This document shows, piece by piece, positions 12,593-26,800 of a stretch of DNA of 64,000 nt. Source of the DNA: Pratylenchus scribneri (Eukaryota > Nematoda > Chromadorea > Rhabditida > Pratylenchidae). The stretch is taken from contig JAQSEB010000079.1 in the NCBI GenBank assembly GCA_030063045.1, positions 1,426,001-1,490,000 of the forward strand, given 5' to 3'. The translations under genes were made by a program, and so were the position numbers. The notes under the pieces are model-generated. The model ran no database searches and was not told where the DNA came from. It was given only the letters and a program-made list of their open reading frames with translations. Positions within the stretch are counted from its first letter, which is position 1. Each line of letters opens with the position of its first letter.

Positions 12593-13537
12593 GGGGCCTA
12601 TTTCAATTCAGTCAGAAATATGATATGATTCTATGATATATCATATTTTTGTTTCAATTAGGCCATTTTCTTAAGTTTATGATATCATATCTAAACCAAA
12701 ATATGATTTCTGCCTCTGATGCCATATCATAGGCACAAATCATATGTAAAAGAAGCTGTTTCAATTAATTTTCCTACATATGATATGATTTTTCCCTTTC
12801 CCGCATCATATAATTAATTTAAATTAATTTTAATTAATTATAACTTTCTTATTTAAATCTTTTAACATTTAATTTTTTCACTATTTTAATAAGAAAATTT
12901 TTCTCTATCGATTCATATAAAAATTTTTGAAAATGAAGCAAATTTTTTTAAATATGATTTTTAGTAAAATTTCAATTTTATGGATGAAAAATATTTTTAA
13001 AATACTTATAAAATTCATACAAACCAAAATAAATTATTTTTGGGATGATTAAACAACATTATTTTTGAAAATTCATATAAAATCAAGATTTAAATTTCTT
13101 TGGATAAATTATAGCTCATTGGATAGAGCAGAGTCTTCTCTACAAAATATCTTTTATTTCATATTTTTATGAATTTTTCTAAATTTTTTATGAATTTTTT
13201 TCTGCGCATCATATGCGGATATATCCCCTCGGAACCACATATAAGTGCATATGATTTTTCAAAGGGACGGTATCATATCGCTGATATGATGCATAAGGGA
13301 ATTGAAACAGAAATATGACATATCATTGGAAAAATCATATGCGCCGTATGATTTCTGCGCTGATATGATACGCATATCGCAGATATGATATCTGACTTAA
13401 TTGAAACAGAAAAATATGATAAATCATACGCAGCCTATGATTTTTGCCCCTTTTTAATTGAAACAGAAATTTTACATGCGATATGATATCATATCAGCGA
13501 ATCATATCATATTTCTGACTGAATTGAAATAGGCCCC
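12593..13537. mobile_element. Foldback (MITE-like) element, 945 bp
   Basis: The ends are an inverted repeat of about 40 bp, starting GGGGCCTATTTCAATTCAGT on the left with its exact complement at the right end. Inside are many palindromic ATATGATATCATAT-type blocks and repeated AATTGAAACAGAAAT segments in both orientations. No open reading frame for a transposase is seen, so it is non-autonomous. No clear target duplication is visible at the ends. Confidence 0.75.
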
Positions 13538-14852
13538 TGGAAAACATATTTTGCCTATGGATATGGATTGACCATGAATTTGATTGTTCATGCCAAATCC
13601 AAATGTCACTTTTCCCAAAATAAATTTATCAAAAAAACAAGAATATGGCATGACCAAGTTCTCAATTCATAAATAACTTTTTTACTCTCTTCCCCTTGTG
13701 CCTGTCACATAATTAAAATAATTTCCGTCCATTTTCATTTAGTATTGGAGGGGAAAGGCAAGCGCGAAAATGCCATGGAGATTGGAGACTAATAAAAGAA
13801 TGTGATGAAAATAAGAAAAAAAAAACATTAAATTGGTGTCGTCGCCTTCCATTCCGCCTTTTTTTATATAAATTTAACGTTTATGTTTATGGCAAATATT
13901 TAGCCTTCTTTTACTTTTCCCTCTCGGCACCTTTTTAGGTTATTTAACAATTTGAGAATTCATAGTTCTCCATGGGAACATTTCCGCGAACGCATTTCAA
14001 AATTGTACCATTTACGGAAGGAGACCAATGATATTATAGTTAGAAGACTGACTCCAATCCCATACACCATATATTTCATTTGGACTACAGTATCCACACC
14101 TTTCTCATTCCGCTGATTATGCCTTAGGCAATATCACAGAGATTTGGATTAGTTTCCCCATTTTTGATCGAAATTATTTGTTTTTGCTTTGATGCCAATG
14201 CCAAAAACCTTTAAAGGAAAATAATAAATAAATATATATTTAATTCAATTTGATAATGACAAAGCGAATTAATAGAAAGAAAAGTATTAATTAGGTAATT
14301 AAATTTTTTTATTCCGTTGATTATTTGCTATTGTTGTGGAAGTTTTTCTCTTTTTTCTCTCACATTTTATTGGCTCGCTCTATATTTTTGAATTAATCTC
14401 GATTTGAATGAATGAATGGAATAATTTCTTATCAAAATGGCCAATCACTCCCCACTTTTGTCCAATCATATCTCCATATTTGAAAAGAACAATGGACATT
14501 GGACACACTATTTTCTTGACAAATAAACGAAATTGTCTATAAACTATAAATATAAAAAGATTTTGTAAAACCCTAGTCAAAATCCTATATTTTCGTGACA
14601 ATTTTTCTAAAATTTTCTTTAAAATCCATTCAAATTTTCAGAAATTTTTTTAATAATTAAGTAGAGAGCAGTGCCGCCCCTTCATTTATATTATTAGTTT
14701 TATTAACGCCTGCCATCCATCATCAAATATTTAATAAAACCACAAATTCATCCGGGACATCAATCAAGCAATTTTCATCCCAAAACTTTCTTCTCCATTT
14801 TTTTTTTTGTTGAATTTATTGTAATTTGGGTATTCCAATTGGCACCCCAATA
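13538..14852. other. Gene-free stretch upstream of chd-7
   Basis: This is AT-rich DNA between the foldback element and the chd-7 start codon. I see no convincing exon or repeat. It presumably holds the chd-7 promoter and 5' UTR, but no specific site could be identified. Confidence 0.5.
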
Positions 14853-17800
14853 ATGGATGATGACTACGATAATTATGTGCCACAAATTTCGACTTTACAA
14901 CAAGATTGGCAAAATAGCAGCGGCACTGGCCTAGATGGGCCGGGAGGCGGAGGGGGTCAAGGAGGACCCGGGAACGCATTTCTTTTCGAAGGGATGGGTC
15001 AATCTGCGGGAAGCGGTGGCCAATTCCAGCAGCAAAGGCCATTCCCGGGTATGGGAATGTCCGGTGGCCAACAGCCCCAATCGGCCGGCGCATTTGCCGG
15101 TGCTGATTATGGCGCCGGAGGCATTCAGGTTTCGGAATTATTTGCGCTTGAATCAAATCAGTTCTATCGAATCGAATTCATTTACATTAGAATGTTATTT
15201 AGTCCACTAAATTGGGAACGGACAAAAGTTTTGTACCGTAAATATGTACAAAATATCGACGAATTCAATATTAAATAATCATGGATTAATCGAGTTCATT
15301 TTTGCAGATTGGATATGAAAAAGAAAGCTGATCTGTTTAGTTAATTAAAGGGCTCTATGTTCATGTTGATACATTACATAGAGATTATTGTTAATATAAT
15401 ATAGGAAATGGATAGTCTTTTTCCACAACAATTGGCTGGAATATGTTTTTTGGCTAATTAACAAAATTGGTCTGATACAAATAATGAATACGATTAACCA
15501 TTTGGCAATTCAAATAGCTCGCCTCTTTTGGGACAAATTTTTAGCCTTTCAGATTTTCGTACTTTCATCAACTTACGGATTACGATATTTAAATTTTAGT
15601 CTTTACTTTACAATAATACTTATGGATATGGAACAATAAAGATTGAATTCATTGTTAAGCCTATAAAAGAATGGATAACCACAAAGATATTGAACTGATT
15701 TGACTCTAAAGAAATGATAATTTAAATCTAATGAATATGTTAATTTGACATATTTAAGGGAGGCTATCAAGCAGCTAGTGGCGGTTTCTTGCCAAATGCC
15801 ATGCAATCCCAAATGGCAGCGCAACAACAGCAAATGCAACGGCAAATGATGGGAATGCCTCCCCAACCGGGCATTGTTGGCCAATATGGCCCCATTGGCT
15901 CACAGGGCAGCTATTCCGCAGGGCAAATGTTGCCACCACCCCCAACAGCCACTGGGGGCGGTAAATCGGTGGGAGGGTCGGCCAAGGGCAGTGGCAAAGG
16001 GTCGAAAAAGAGCAAAAAAGCGCAGCAGGCGGCAGAAGCGGCTGCCGCAGCTGCAGCCGCCCAACAGGCAACGGCAATCGAACAACAGCAACATGGTTAA
16101 TTACCTTTGGATTAAAATGTTTATACCTTCAAAATTTGACAATTTTCGGCCTTTCTAAGGAAACCGAAACAGATTTTTGGCCTCATAATTCCTTTACTTT
16201 GCATATTGCTCTTATACTAATTTTGTCCCTTAATTTCCTTCAGCAGGCCAAATGATTGGGACGGCATCCGGTTCTGGCCAACCGCAACAGTTTCCAATGG
16301 CCGGTGGCCAAATGGGCGGATTCTATTACAAATCTGGGCCTGGACCGCCGACCCAGCCTCAAATGATGATGCCCTCCGGCGCTGGGGCACAAAGTGGCAG
16401 CCAACAAATGGCTGGCAAATGGCCGCCCCAATATCAACAACAGGGTCAGACAGATGAACAAAGGCAACAACAACATTTTGGGGGACAGCAACAAATCCAA
16501 GCAGCTCAACAGCAACAACATTATGGTCCACTTCAACATCTACAATCACAATATGGGCCACAGGCCCAACAGGTTCGAAATTGAATCTTATTAAGGAAGG
16601 GGCATTGATTCCTTTATTTGTATAGGATCGAATTTAACTAGAAAATAGATTACTGTACATGGAATATGGTTAAATGGAGTCAGGAATGCCCCTTTGGATT
16701 TGTGAAAAATCATTTGTAATTTATCCCTCATTTCAGCATCTCCAACAGCAACCCAATCAACAACAGCAATCATATCCGGGCTATCATCCTCAAACGCAAC
16801 AATCTGCACCAAAATCAGGCAACCAAGATCAAAGCCAACAATCGCAACAAACCCAGCAGCCGAAACAACAACAAACACCTGGTCAATATAATATGGCGCA
16901 AACAGCAGCTTATTATGGCCAACAGCAACCACAACAATATCCGCCACAACAATCTCAACAACCGCAACAGACGGCTGGATCTGCTACAGGGGGTCCGACT
17001 GGGCCATCATATGTAAGTGGCATTAATGAAATATATTATAAATGCTACCGTATCATAGATGGGAATGCCTCATCAGCAACAACCGCAGCAAGCTGGCCCA
17101 GCAAATTATCAACAAATGGGTGGTTATCCACCCGGCTATTCCTCTGCCATGACAATGCAGCAGAAACAAGGCATTTTTATACGATTTTATAACTATTTAC
17201 ATCGAACTTTTAGCCTATTATGCGCAACAAATGATGGCTGCGGGGGGAGCAGGCCCCCCAAATGTGCCGGCTGGTGCCTATTATCAGCAACAACCCCCTT
17301 ATGGGATGCCAAATCCATACATAATCCAGCAACAGCAGCAGCAAATCTACCGGGAAATGTACGAATGCGACCAACAATTGCAGCAGGCAATTGTGCAGTC
17401 ACAGAGTCAGAGTCAGCAAAGTCCCGAATTGGAAGTACGCATTAAAAATTTGCAAGTGCATCGACAATATTTGCAGGCATGTTTTGGGGGAATGATCAGA
17501 TTAAAAAATTTACGTTTCAATTAATATTTTTTCTCGATCTTATTAAAACATTCAAAAATTATTGTTCATTTGGATTAATAGGCTTATATTACTAATTACT
17601 TGTTTTGTCGTTTCTGATTTTTAAATGTTTTGTTGTTCTGATTTTTAAATGTTTTGTTGTTCTGATTTTTAAATGTTTTGTTGTTCTGATTTTAAATGTT
17701 TTGTTGTTCTGATTTTAAATGTTTTGTTGTTCTGATTTTAAATGTTTTGTTGTTCTTATTTTTAAATGTTTTATTGTTCTGATTATTGTTGTTCTGATTT

Positions 17801-20800
17801 TTAAATGTTTTGTTTTTCTGATTTTTAAATGTTTTGTTGTTCTGATTTTTAAATGTTTTGTTTTTCTTCCGATTTTTAAATGTTTTGTTGTTCTGATTTG
17901 TAAATGTTTTGTTGTTGTGATTTTTAAATGTTTTATTGTTCTGATTTTTGTTGTTCTGATTTTTAAATGTTTTTATTGTTCTGATTTTTAAATGTTTTGT
18001 TGTTCTGATTTTTAAATGTTTTGTTGTTCTGATTTTTAAATATTTTGTTGTTCTGATTTTAAATGTTTTGTTGTTCTGATTTTAAATGTTTTGTTGTTCT
18101 GATTTTTAAATGTTTTGTTGTTCTGATTTTTAAATGTTTTTGTTGTTCTGATTTTTAAATGTTTTGTTGTTCTGATTTTTGTTGTTCTGATTTTAAATGT
18201 TTTGTTGTTCTGATTTTTAAATGTTTTTGTTGTTCTGATTTTTAAATGTTTTGTTTTTCTTCCGATTTTTAAATGTTTTGTTGTTCTGATTTGTAAATGT
18301 TTTGTTGTTGTGATTTTTAAATGTTTTATTGTTCTGATTTTTGTTGTTCTGATTTTTAAATGTTTTTATTGTTCTGATTTTTAAATGTTTTGTTGTTCTG
18401 ATTTTTAAATGTTTTGTTGTTCTGATTTTTAAATGTTTTTGTTGTTCTGATTTTTAAATGTTTTGTTGTTCTGATTTTTGTTGTTCTGATTTTAAATGTT
18501 TTGTTGTTCTGATTTTTAAATGTTTTTGTTGTTCTGATTTTAAATGTTTTGTTGTTCTGATTTTTAAATGTTTTGTTGTTCTGATTTTTAAATGTTTGTT
18601 GTTCTGATTTTAAATGTTTTGTTGTTCTGATTTTTAAATGTTTTGTTGTTCTGATTTTAAATGTTTTGTTGTTCTGATTTTAAATGTTTTGTTGTTCTGA
18701 TTTTTAAATGTTTTATTGTTCTGATTATTGTTGTTCTGATTTTTAAATGTTTTGTTGTTCTGATTTTTAAATGTTTTGTTTTTCTGATTTTAAATGTTTT
18801 TTTCTGATTTTAAATGTTTTGTTGTTCTGATTTTAAATGTTTTGTTGTTCTGATTTTTAAATGTTTTGTTTTTCTGATTTTAAATGTTTTTTTCTGATTT
18901 TAAATGTTTTGTTTTTCTGATTTTAAATGTTTTGTTGTTCTGATTTTAAATGTTTTTTTCTGATTTTAAATGTTTTGTTGTTCTGATTTTTAAATGTTTT
19001 GTTGTTCTGATTTTTAAATGTTTTGTTTTTCTGATTTTAAATGTTTTTTTCTGATTTTAAATGTTTTGTTTTTCTGATTTTAAATGTTTTGTTGTTCTGA
19101 TTTTTAAATGTTTTGTTGTTCTGATTTTTAAATGTTTTTGTTGTTCTGATTTTTAAATGTTTTGTTGTTCTGATTTTTAAATGTTTTGTTGTTCTGATTT
19201 TAAATGTTTTGTTGTTCTGATTTTTAAATGTTTTTTTCTGATTTTAAATGTTTTGTTGTTCTGATTTTTAAATGTTTTGTTGTTCTGATTTTTAAATGTT
19301 TTGTTTTTCTGATTTTAAATGTTTTTTTCTGATTTTAAATGTTTTGTTGTTCTGATTTTTAAATGTTTTGTTGTTCTGATTTTTAAATGTTTTGTTTTTC
19401 TGATTTTAAATGTTTTTTTCTGATTTTAAATGTTTTGTTGTTCTGATTTTTAAATGTTTTGTTGTTCTGATTTTTAAATGTTTTGTTTTTCTGATTTTAA
19501 ATGTTTTTTTCTGATTTTAAATGTTTTGTTTTTCTGATTTTAAATGTTTTGTTGTTCTGATTTTTAAATGTTTTGTTGTTCTGATTTTTAAATGTTTTTG
19601 TTGTTCTGATTTTTAAATGTTTTGTTGTTCTGATTTTTAAATGTTTTGTTGTTCTGATTTTAAATGTTTTGTTGTTCTGATTTTAAACGTTTTGTTGTTC
19701 TGATTTTTAAATGTTTTATTGTTCTGATTATTGTTGTTCTGATTTTTAAATGTTTTGTTGTTCTGATTTTTAAATGTTTTGTTTTTCTGATTTTAAATGT
19801 TTTTTTCTGATTTTAAATGTTTTGTTTTTCTGATTTTAAATGTTTTTTTCTGATTTTAAATGTTTTGTTGTTCTGATTTTTAAATGTTTTGTTGTTCTGA
19901 TTTTTAAATGTTTTGTTTTTCTGATTTTAAATGTTTTTTTCTGATTTTAAATGTTTTGTTGTTCTGATTTTTAAATGTTTTGTTGTTCTGATTTTTAAAT
20001 GTTTTGTTGTTCTGATTTTTAAATGTTTTTGTTGTTCTGATTTTTAAATGTTTTGTTGTTCTGATTTTTAAATGTTTTATTGTTCTGATTATTGTTGTTC
20101 TGATTTTTAAATGTTTTGTTGTTCTGATTTTTAAATGTTTTGTTTTTCTGATTTTAAATGTTTTTTTCTGATTTTAAATGTTTTGTTGTTCTGATTTTAA
20201 ATGTTTTGTTGTTCTGATTTTAAATGTTTTTTTCTGATTTTAAATGTTTTGTTTTTCTGATTGTAAATGTTTTGTTGTTCTGATTTTAAATGTTTTTTTC
20301 TGATTTTAAATGTTTTGTTGTTCTGATTTTTAAATGTTTTGTTGTTCTGATTTTTAAATGTTTTGTTTTTCTGATTTTAAATGTTTTTTTCTGATTTTAA
20401 ATGTTTTGTTTTTCTGATTTTAAATGTTTTGTTGTTCTGATTTTTAAATGTTTTGTTGTTCTGATTTTTAAATGTTTTTGTTGTTCTGATTTTTAAATGT
20501 TTTGTTGTTCTGATTTTTAAATGTTTTGTTGTTCTGATTTTAAATGTTTTGTTGTTCTGATTTTTAAATGTTTTTTTCTGATTTTAAATGTTTTGTTGTT
20601 CTGATTTTTAAATGTTTTGTTGTTCTGATTTTTAAATGTTTTGTTTTTCTGATTTTAAATGTTTTTTTCTGATTTTAAATGTTTTGTTGTTCTGATTTTT
20701 AAATGTTTTGTTGTTCTGATTTTTAAATGTTTTGTTTTTCTGATTTTAAATGTTTTTTTCTGATTTTAAATGTTTTGTTGTTCTGATTTTTAAATGTTTT

Positions 20801-23800
20801 GTTGTTCTGATTTTTAAATGTTTTGTTTTTCTGATTTTAAATGTTTTTTTCTGATTTTAAATGTTTTGTTTTTCTGATTTTAAATGTTTTGTTGTTCTGA
20901 TTTTTAAATGTTTTGTTGTTCTGATTTTTAAATGTTTTTGTTGTTCTGATTTTTAAATGTTTTGTTGTTCTGATTTTTAAATGTTTTGTTGTTCTGATTT
21001 TAAATGTTTTGTTGTTCTGATTTTAAACGTTTTGTTGTTCTGATTTTTAAATGTTTTATTGTTCTGATTATTGTTGTTCTGATTTTTAAATGTTTTGTTG
21101 TTCTGATTTTTAAATGTTTTGTTTTTCTGATTTTAAATGTTTTTTTCTGATTTTAAATGTTTTGTTTTTCTGATTTTAAATGTTTTTTTCTGATTTTAAA
21201 TGTTTTGTTGTTCTGATTTTTAAATGTTTTGTTGTTCTGATTTTTAAATGTTTTGTTTTTCTGATTTTAAATGTTTTTTTCTGATTTTAAATGTTTTGTT
21301 GTTCTGATTTTTAAATGTTTTGTTGTTCTGATTTTTAAATGTTTTGTTGTTCTGATTTTTAAATGTTTTTGTTGTTCTGATTTTTAAATGTTTTGTTGTT
21401 CTGATTTTTAAATGTTTTGTTGTTCTGATTTTAAATGTTTTGTTGTTCTGATTTTTAAATGTTTTTTTCTGATTTTAAATGTTTTGTTGTTCTGATTTTT
21501 AAATGTTTTGTTGTTCTGATTTTTAAATGTTTTGTTTTTCTGATTTTAAATGTTTTTTTCTGATTTTAAATGTTTTGTTGTTCTGATTTTTAAATGTTTT
21601 GTTGTTCTGATTTTTAAATGTTTTGTTTTTCTGATTTTAAATGTTTTTTTCTGATTTTAAATGTTTTGTTGTTCTGATTTTTAAATGTTTTGTTGTTCTG
21701 ATTTTTAAATGTTTTGTTGTTCTGATTTTTAAATGTTTTGTTGTTCTGATTTTAAATGTTTTGTTGTTCTGATTTTAAATGTTTTGTTGTTCTGATTTGT
21801 AAATGTTTTGTTGTTCTGATTTGTAAATGTTTTGTTGTTCTGATTTTAAATGTTTTGTTGTTCCGATTTTTAAATGTTTTTGTTGTTCTGATTTTTAAAT
21901 GTTTTGTTGTTCTGATTTTTAAATGTTTTGTTGTTCTGATTTTAAATGTTTTGTTGTTCTGATTTTAAACGTTTTGTTGTTCTGATTTTTAAATGTTTTA
22001 TTGTTCTGATTATTGTTGTTCTGATTTTTAAATGTTTTGTTGTTCTGATTTTTAAATGTTTTGTTTTTCTGATTTTAAATGTTTTTTTCTGATTTTAAAT
22101 GTTTTGTTTTTCTGATTTTAAATGTTTTTTTCTGATTTTAAATGTTTTGTTTTTCTGATTTTAAATGTTTTTTTCTGATTTTAAATGTTTTGTTGTTCTG
22201 ATTTTTAAATGTTTTGTTGTTCTGATTTTTAAATGTTTTGTTTTTCTGATTTTAAATGTTTTTTTCTGATTTTAAATGTTTTGTTGTTCTGATTTTTAAA
22301 TGTTTTGTTGTTCTGATTTTTAAATGTTTTGTTGTTCTGATTTTTAAATGTTTTTGTTGTTCTGATTTTTAAATGTTTTGTTGTTCTGATTTTTAAATGT
22401 TTTGTTGTTCTGATTTTAAATGTTTTGTTGTTCTGATTTTTAAATGTTTTTTTCTGATTTTAAATGTTTTGTTGTTCTGATTTTTAAATGTTTTGTTGTT
22501 CTGATTTTTAAATGTTTTGTTTTTCTGATTTTAAATGTTTTTTTCTGATTTTAAATGTTTTGTTGTTCTGATTTTTAAATGTTTTGTTGTTCTGATTTTT
22601 AAATGTTTTGTTTTTCTGATTTTAAATGTTTTTTTCTGATTTTAAATGTTTTGTTGTTCTGATTTTTAAATGTTTTGTTGTTCTGATTTTTAAATGTTTT
22701 GTTGTTCTGATTTTTAAATGTTTTGTTGTTCTGATTTTAAATGTTTTGTTGTTCTGATTTTAAATGTTTTGTTGTTCTGATTTTTAAATGTTTTGTTGTT
22801 CTGATTTTAAATGTTTTGCTGTTCTGATTTTAAAATGTTTTGTTGTTCAGATTTTTAAATGTTTTGTTGTTCTGATTTTAAATGTTTTGTTGTTCTGATT
22901 TTTAAATGTTTTGTTGTTCTGATTTTTAAATGTTTTGTTGTTCTGATTTTTGTTGTTCTGATTTTTAAATGTTTTTGTTGTTCTGATTTTTAAATGTTTT
23001 GTTGTTCTGATTTTTAAATGTTTTGTTGTTCTGATTTTTAAATGTTTTGTTGTTCTGATTTTTAAATGTTTTGTTGTTCTGAATTTTAAATGTTTTATTG
23101 TTCTGATTTTAAATGTTTTGTTGTTCTGATTTTTAAATGTTTTTGTTGTTCTGATTTTTAAATGTTTTGTTGTTCTGATTTTTGTTGTTCTGATTTTTAA
23201 ATGTTTTCGTTTTTCTGATTTTTAAATGTTTTGTTGTTCTGATTTTTAAATGTTTTGTTGTTCTGATTTTTAAATGTTTTGTTGTTCTGATTTTAAATGT
23301 TTTGTTGTTCTGATTTTAAATGTTTTGTTGTTCTGATTTTTAAATGTTTTTGTTGTTCTGATTTTTGTTGTTCTGATTTTTAAATATTTTGTTGTTCTGA
23401 TTTTAAATGTTTTGTTGTTCTGATTTTTAAATGTTTTGTTGTTCTGATTTTAAATGTTTTGTTGTTCTGATTTTAAATGTTTTGTTGTTCTGATTTTTAA
23501 ATGTTTTATTGTTCTGATTATTGTTGTTCTGATTTTTAAATGTTTTTGTTGTTCTGATTTTAAATGTTTTGTTGTTCTGATTTTAAATGTTTTGTTGTTC
23601 TGATTTTAAATGTTTTGTTGTTCTGATTTTTAAATGTTTTGTTGTACTGATTTTAAATGTTTTGTTGTTCTGATTTTTAAATGTTTTGTTGTTCTGATTT
23701 TAAATGTTTTGTTGTTCTGATTTTAAATGTTTTGTTGTTCTGAATTTTAAATGTTTTATTGTTCTGATTATTGTTGTTCTGAATTTTAAATGTTTTATTG

Positions 23801-26800
23801 TTCTGATTATTGTTGTTCTGATTTTTAAATATTTTGTTGTTCTGATTTTAAATGTTTTGTTGTTCTGATTTAAAAAGTTTTGTTTTTCTGCTTTTTAAAA
23901 GTTTGTTGTTCTGATATTAAATATTTTTTTCTAATTTTCTTCTTTCAAATATCGTAATACTAACATTATTCATTTTATTTATATTTTTAATTTGAATAAT
24001 TTATTAAATATTTGACAATCTGCCTTGTCTAAGAATGACAGTAAAATTTATTGTAGGATTTAGGGATACACATTATTAACTTATTCAAAATTTTAGCAAG
24101 CCGCTCACCATGCTGCAGCAGCTGCTGCCGCTGCAGCGAATGCAAATACTCCAATGGGTGTTCCAATGCCAATGGGAATGACCGCAGCCGGCGTTTCACG
24201 CGATCCAAACCAACAACAAACAGCTATACAATCCGCACCCATTCAACAATATCAGCCACAATATCCAACTTCTGCGCAACAAGGCCCGGGACCTGTTCCA
24301 GTTCAACAACAAAAGTTGACGCCACAGCCGAATACACAGCCTCATCCATCCTATGGTACGCCTCAATATGCGGCACCTCCTGCTCCCGGGGGCCCTGGCT
24401 TCCATTCGCCCAACAGTGGTCCACAATCGGCCCCTCCATCTCAGCAACAGCAACCACCTACCCCACAACAAGTTGCGCAGCCCCAGCAACATCAACAAAT
24501 GATGGGGGCACAGCAATATGCTCCACCACCACCTGCTCCGCATATGTCCTCTCCATCAGTGGCGGTCATGTCCGCATCAAATCAAGTCCAAGTGAATATA
24601 CGACCAGCAGAGATGCCGGGTAGAACGATGATCAGCGTTTACCATAGTCCGGATATTCCATCCACGAGTATTCAACCGGCCGCTGTGGTCAGCTCAGCCG
24701 CAATGCCCTATCAAATGCCACCTGTTGCCATTCAAATGGGTGGCGGTGATCAGAATGGGCAAAATTTATCGGCCAAGGATTCCATTCCACCCGAACCATT
24801 GCCTCCAAATTTGGCACAAGAACAGAAACGAAGAAAGCAACAGCAACAATTGGAGCAGGAACAACAAGCACAACAGCATAGAGAACAATTGGAACATCAA
24901 CAACAAATCAGGGAACAACAGGCAAAACAAATGCAGGTAAAAGTAGTCAATTTTATTATAATAATTGTAAAAAATTATGAAATGAATTAAACATAATACT
25001 TCTTCAATATATGGCTATATTTTAATTGTGTCAATTTTCTAATAGATTCAACAACAACATGTTCATGCAGTTCAATCCTCCATGACTTCCTCTCATATGC
25101 AAATTCAATCACCAAGAGAACAGCAACAATTTTCGATGGAACCATCGATGGCCAAGCAACAAATGTTGCCTTCGACAAAAGCAAAAAGTCCACCTTCTCG
25201 TTCGCCTCAGACACCACCAACGGTGAACAGCAGTGTCACATTGAACTTTTTTGGGCCTAACCAAAATACGATGGCGCATTGCTCAAAAACATTTCCAATT
25301 ATTCAAAGTGAAAAGCTGGAATTTTGTATAGAAGAAGTGAAGGAAAAAGAAGTGGAAAAACCGGTGGAAATTGAGCCGATAGAAACATCTTCATTTACGG
25401 ATGATTCTGAAGAGCAACGCATTCAGCAATCTGTCAAGGGTAAAAAAGAGGAATTACTGAAATTAACAAAAATGAAATCCATTAAAGAATTATCACCAAC
25501 AATGAATCAACACGAAAATAGTGAATTAAATGAAGAAGAAGAGCAACCAAGTGAAATAAATGAAATGCTTGATGAAGAAGAGCAACAAAGGCTTCAAAAA
25601 CATGCACAGATAATGGAGAAAATTCAGCCTGAAGAAGGCGAGGAGACAACGGCAGATGTTGCGAAGGATGAGGAGAAAGAATCCATAATTGGAGACGAAA
25701 AAGAGGAGGAGGAACGAGAAGAAATTACTGAAGAGAAGATTCAGGAAGAAAAACCACAAATTCCTAAAATTGTGGAATCCATGAATTATTTGGAGGCCGA
25801 AGAAACAATGACTCCATCCACGTCAGACGTCCAATTGGAGGGAAAAGCGGATGATAAGGTGCGAAAATGGGCAAATTAATTGAAAAAAAAATGATTAATT
25901 TTAATCAATTGTTTCTTTATAGGAATCCACTGCAGACGATTCTCAATGGCCCGGCACATCCACAAAAGAGACAAGCCCTCAGGATGCAGAGGATTTTCCC
26001 TTCTCCTTTCGTTCTACAAAAGGTTCCACATCACGGAAATCATCGGCACCGGGAGGAGGCACACGGAGCGGGAAATTGCGGAATAAAAAGCGCAAAATGG
26101 ATTGGAATAGGGACGAAGATGACGATTATGTGGGCAGCAAGAAGAAAAAGGGAAGAAGAGGAGGAGGAGGCGGCAGCCGGAAGGAAAAAGCTGTTGTTGA
26201 AGAGGAGGCAGAGGCGATGGATTTGGTGGACACAACGTCCGAATTGTTGGATGAAGAATTGTTGGTGGAGAAGAGAAGGTCGTCGAGGAAGAGTGCAGCG
26301 GGGAAGAAGGCAAAATATGGAGAGGACAGTGAAAATGATGAAGCATTGGGCGAACTACTGGAGCAGCCTTCAACGGATGTGGCAATGTTGGAGCCGGTGG
26401 AAGAAAGAATAGTGGAGAAAATTTTGGGTGTTCGAATGGCAAAAAGAGTGATTAGAAAGGAGAAAATAAAAGAATTGAAGGAAGAGACGAAGAAGATTGA
26501 TAATGAAGAGGATGGAAAGAAGATAAGCAATGTTGGATTGGAAGAAGAGGAGGAGAAGGGAGAAGAAGATGAAGAAAAGATAAAGGAAGAATTGGCTGAT
26601 GAGAAGACAAAAGAGGAGGATGAAAAGATGGAAGATGAAACAGTGAGTTAAGGGAAAGGAACTGAAATTTGTGAAAAGCATACTAAAATAGGCAAATTAA
26701 TTAATATGTAGACCTATTACAAAAGGTCTTTTGGTACTAATGGAATTTGTTCCCTACAAAGGATTGAGGATGATGATGATGAAAGAGAAGAAGATGATGG

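Noticed and set aside
17719..21962. Plus-strand ORFs with the same FKCFVVLI repeat in the chd-7 intron
   Set aside because: Same artefact from the inverted array; no flanking exon or start context.
24196..24543. Minus-strand ORFs opposite the Q/P-rich chd-7 exon
   Set aside because: Antisense shadows of repetitive glutamine codons; the plus strand is coding with consistent phases.
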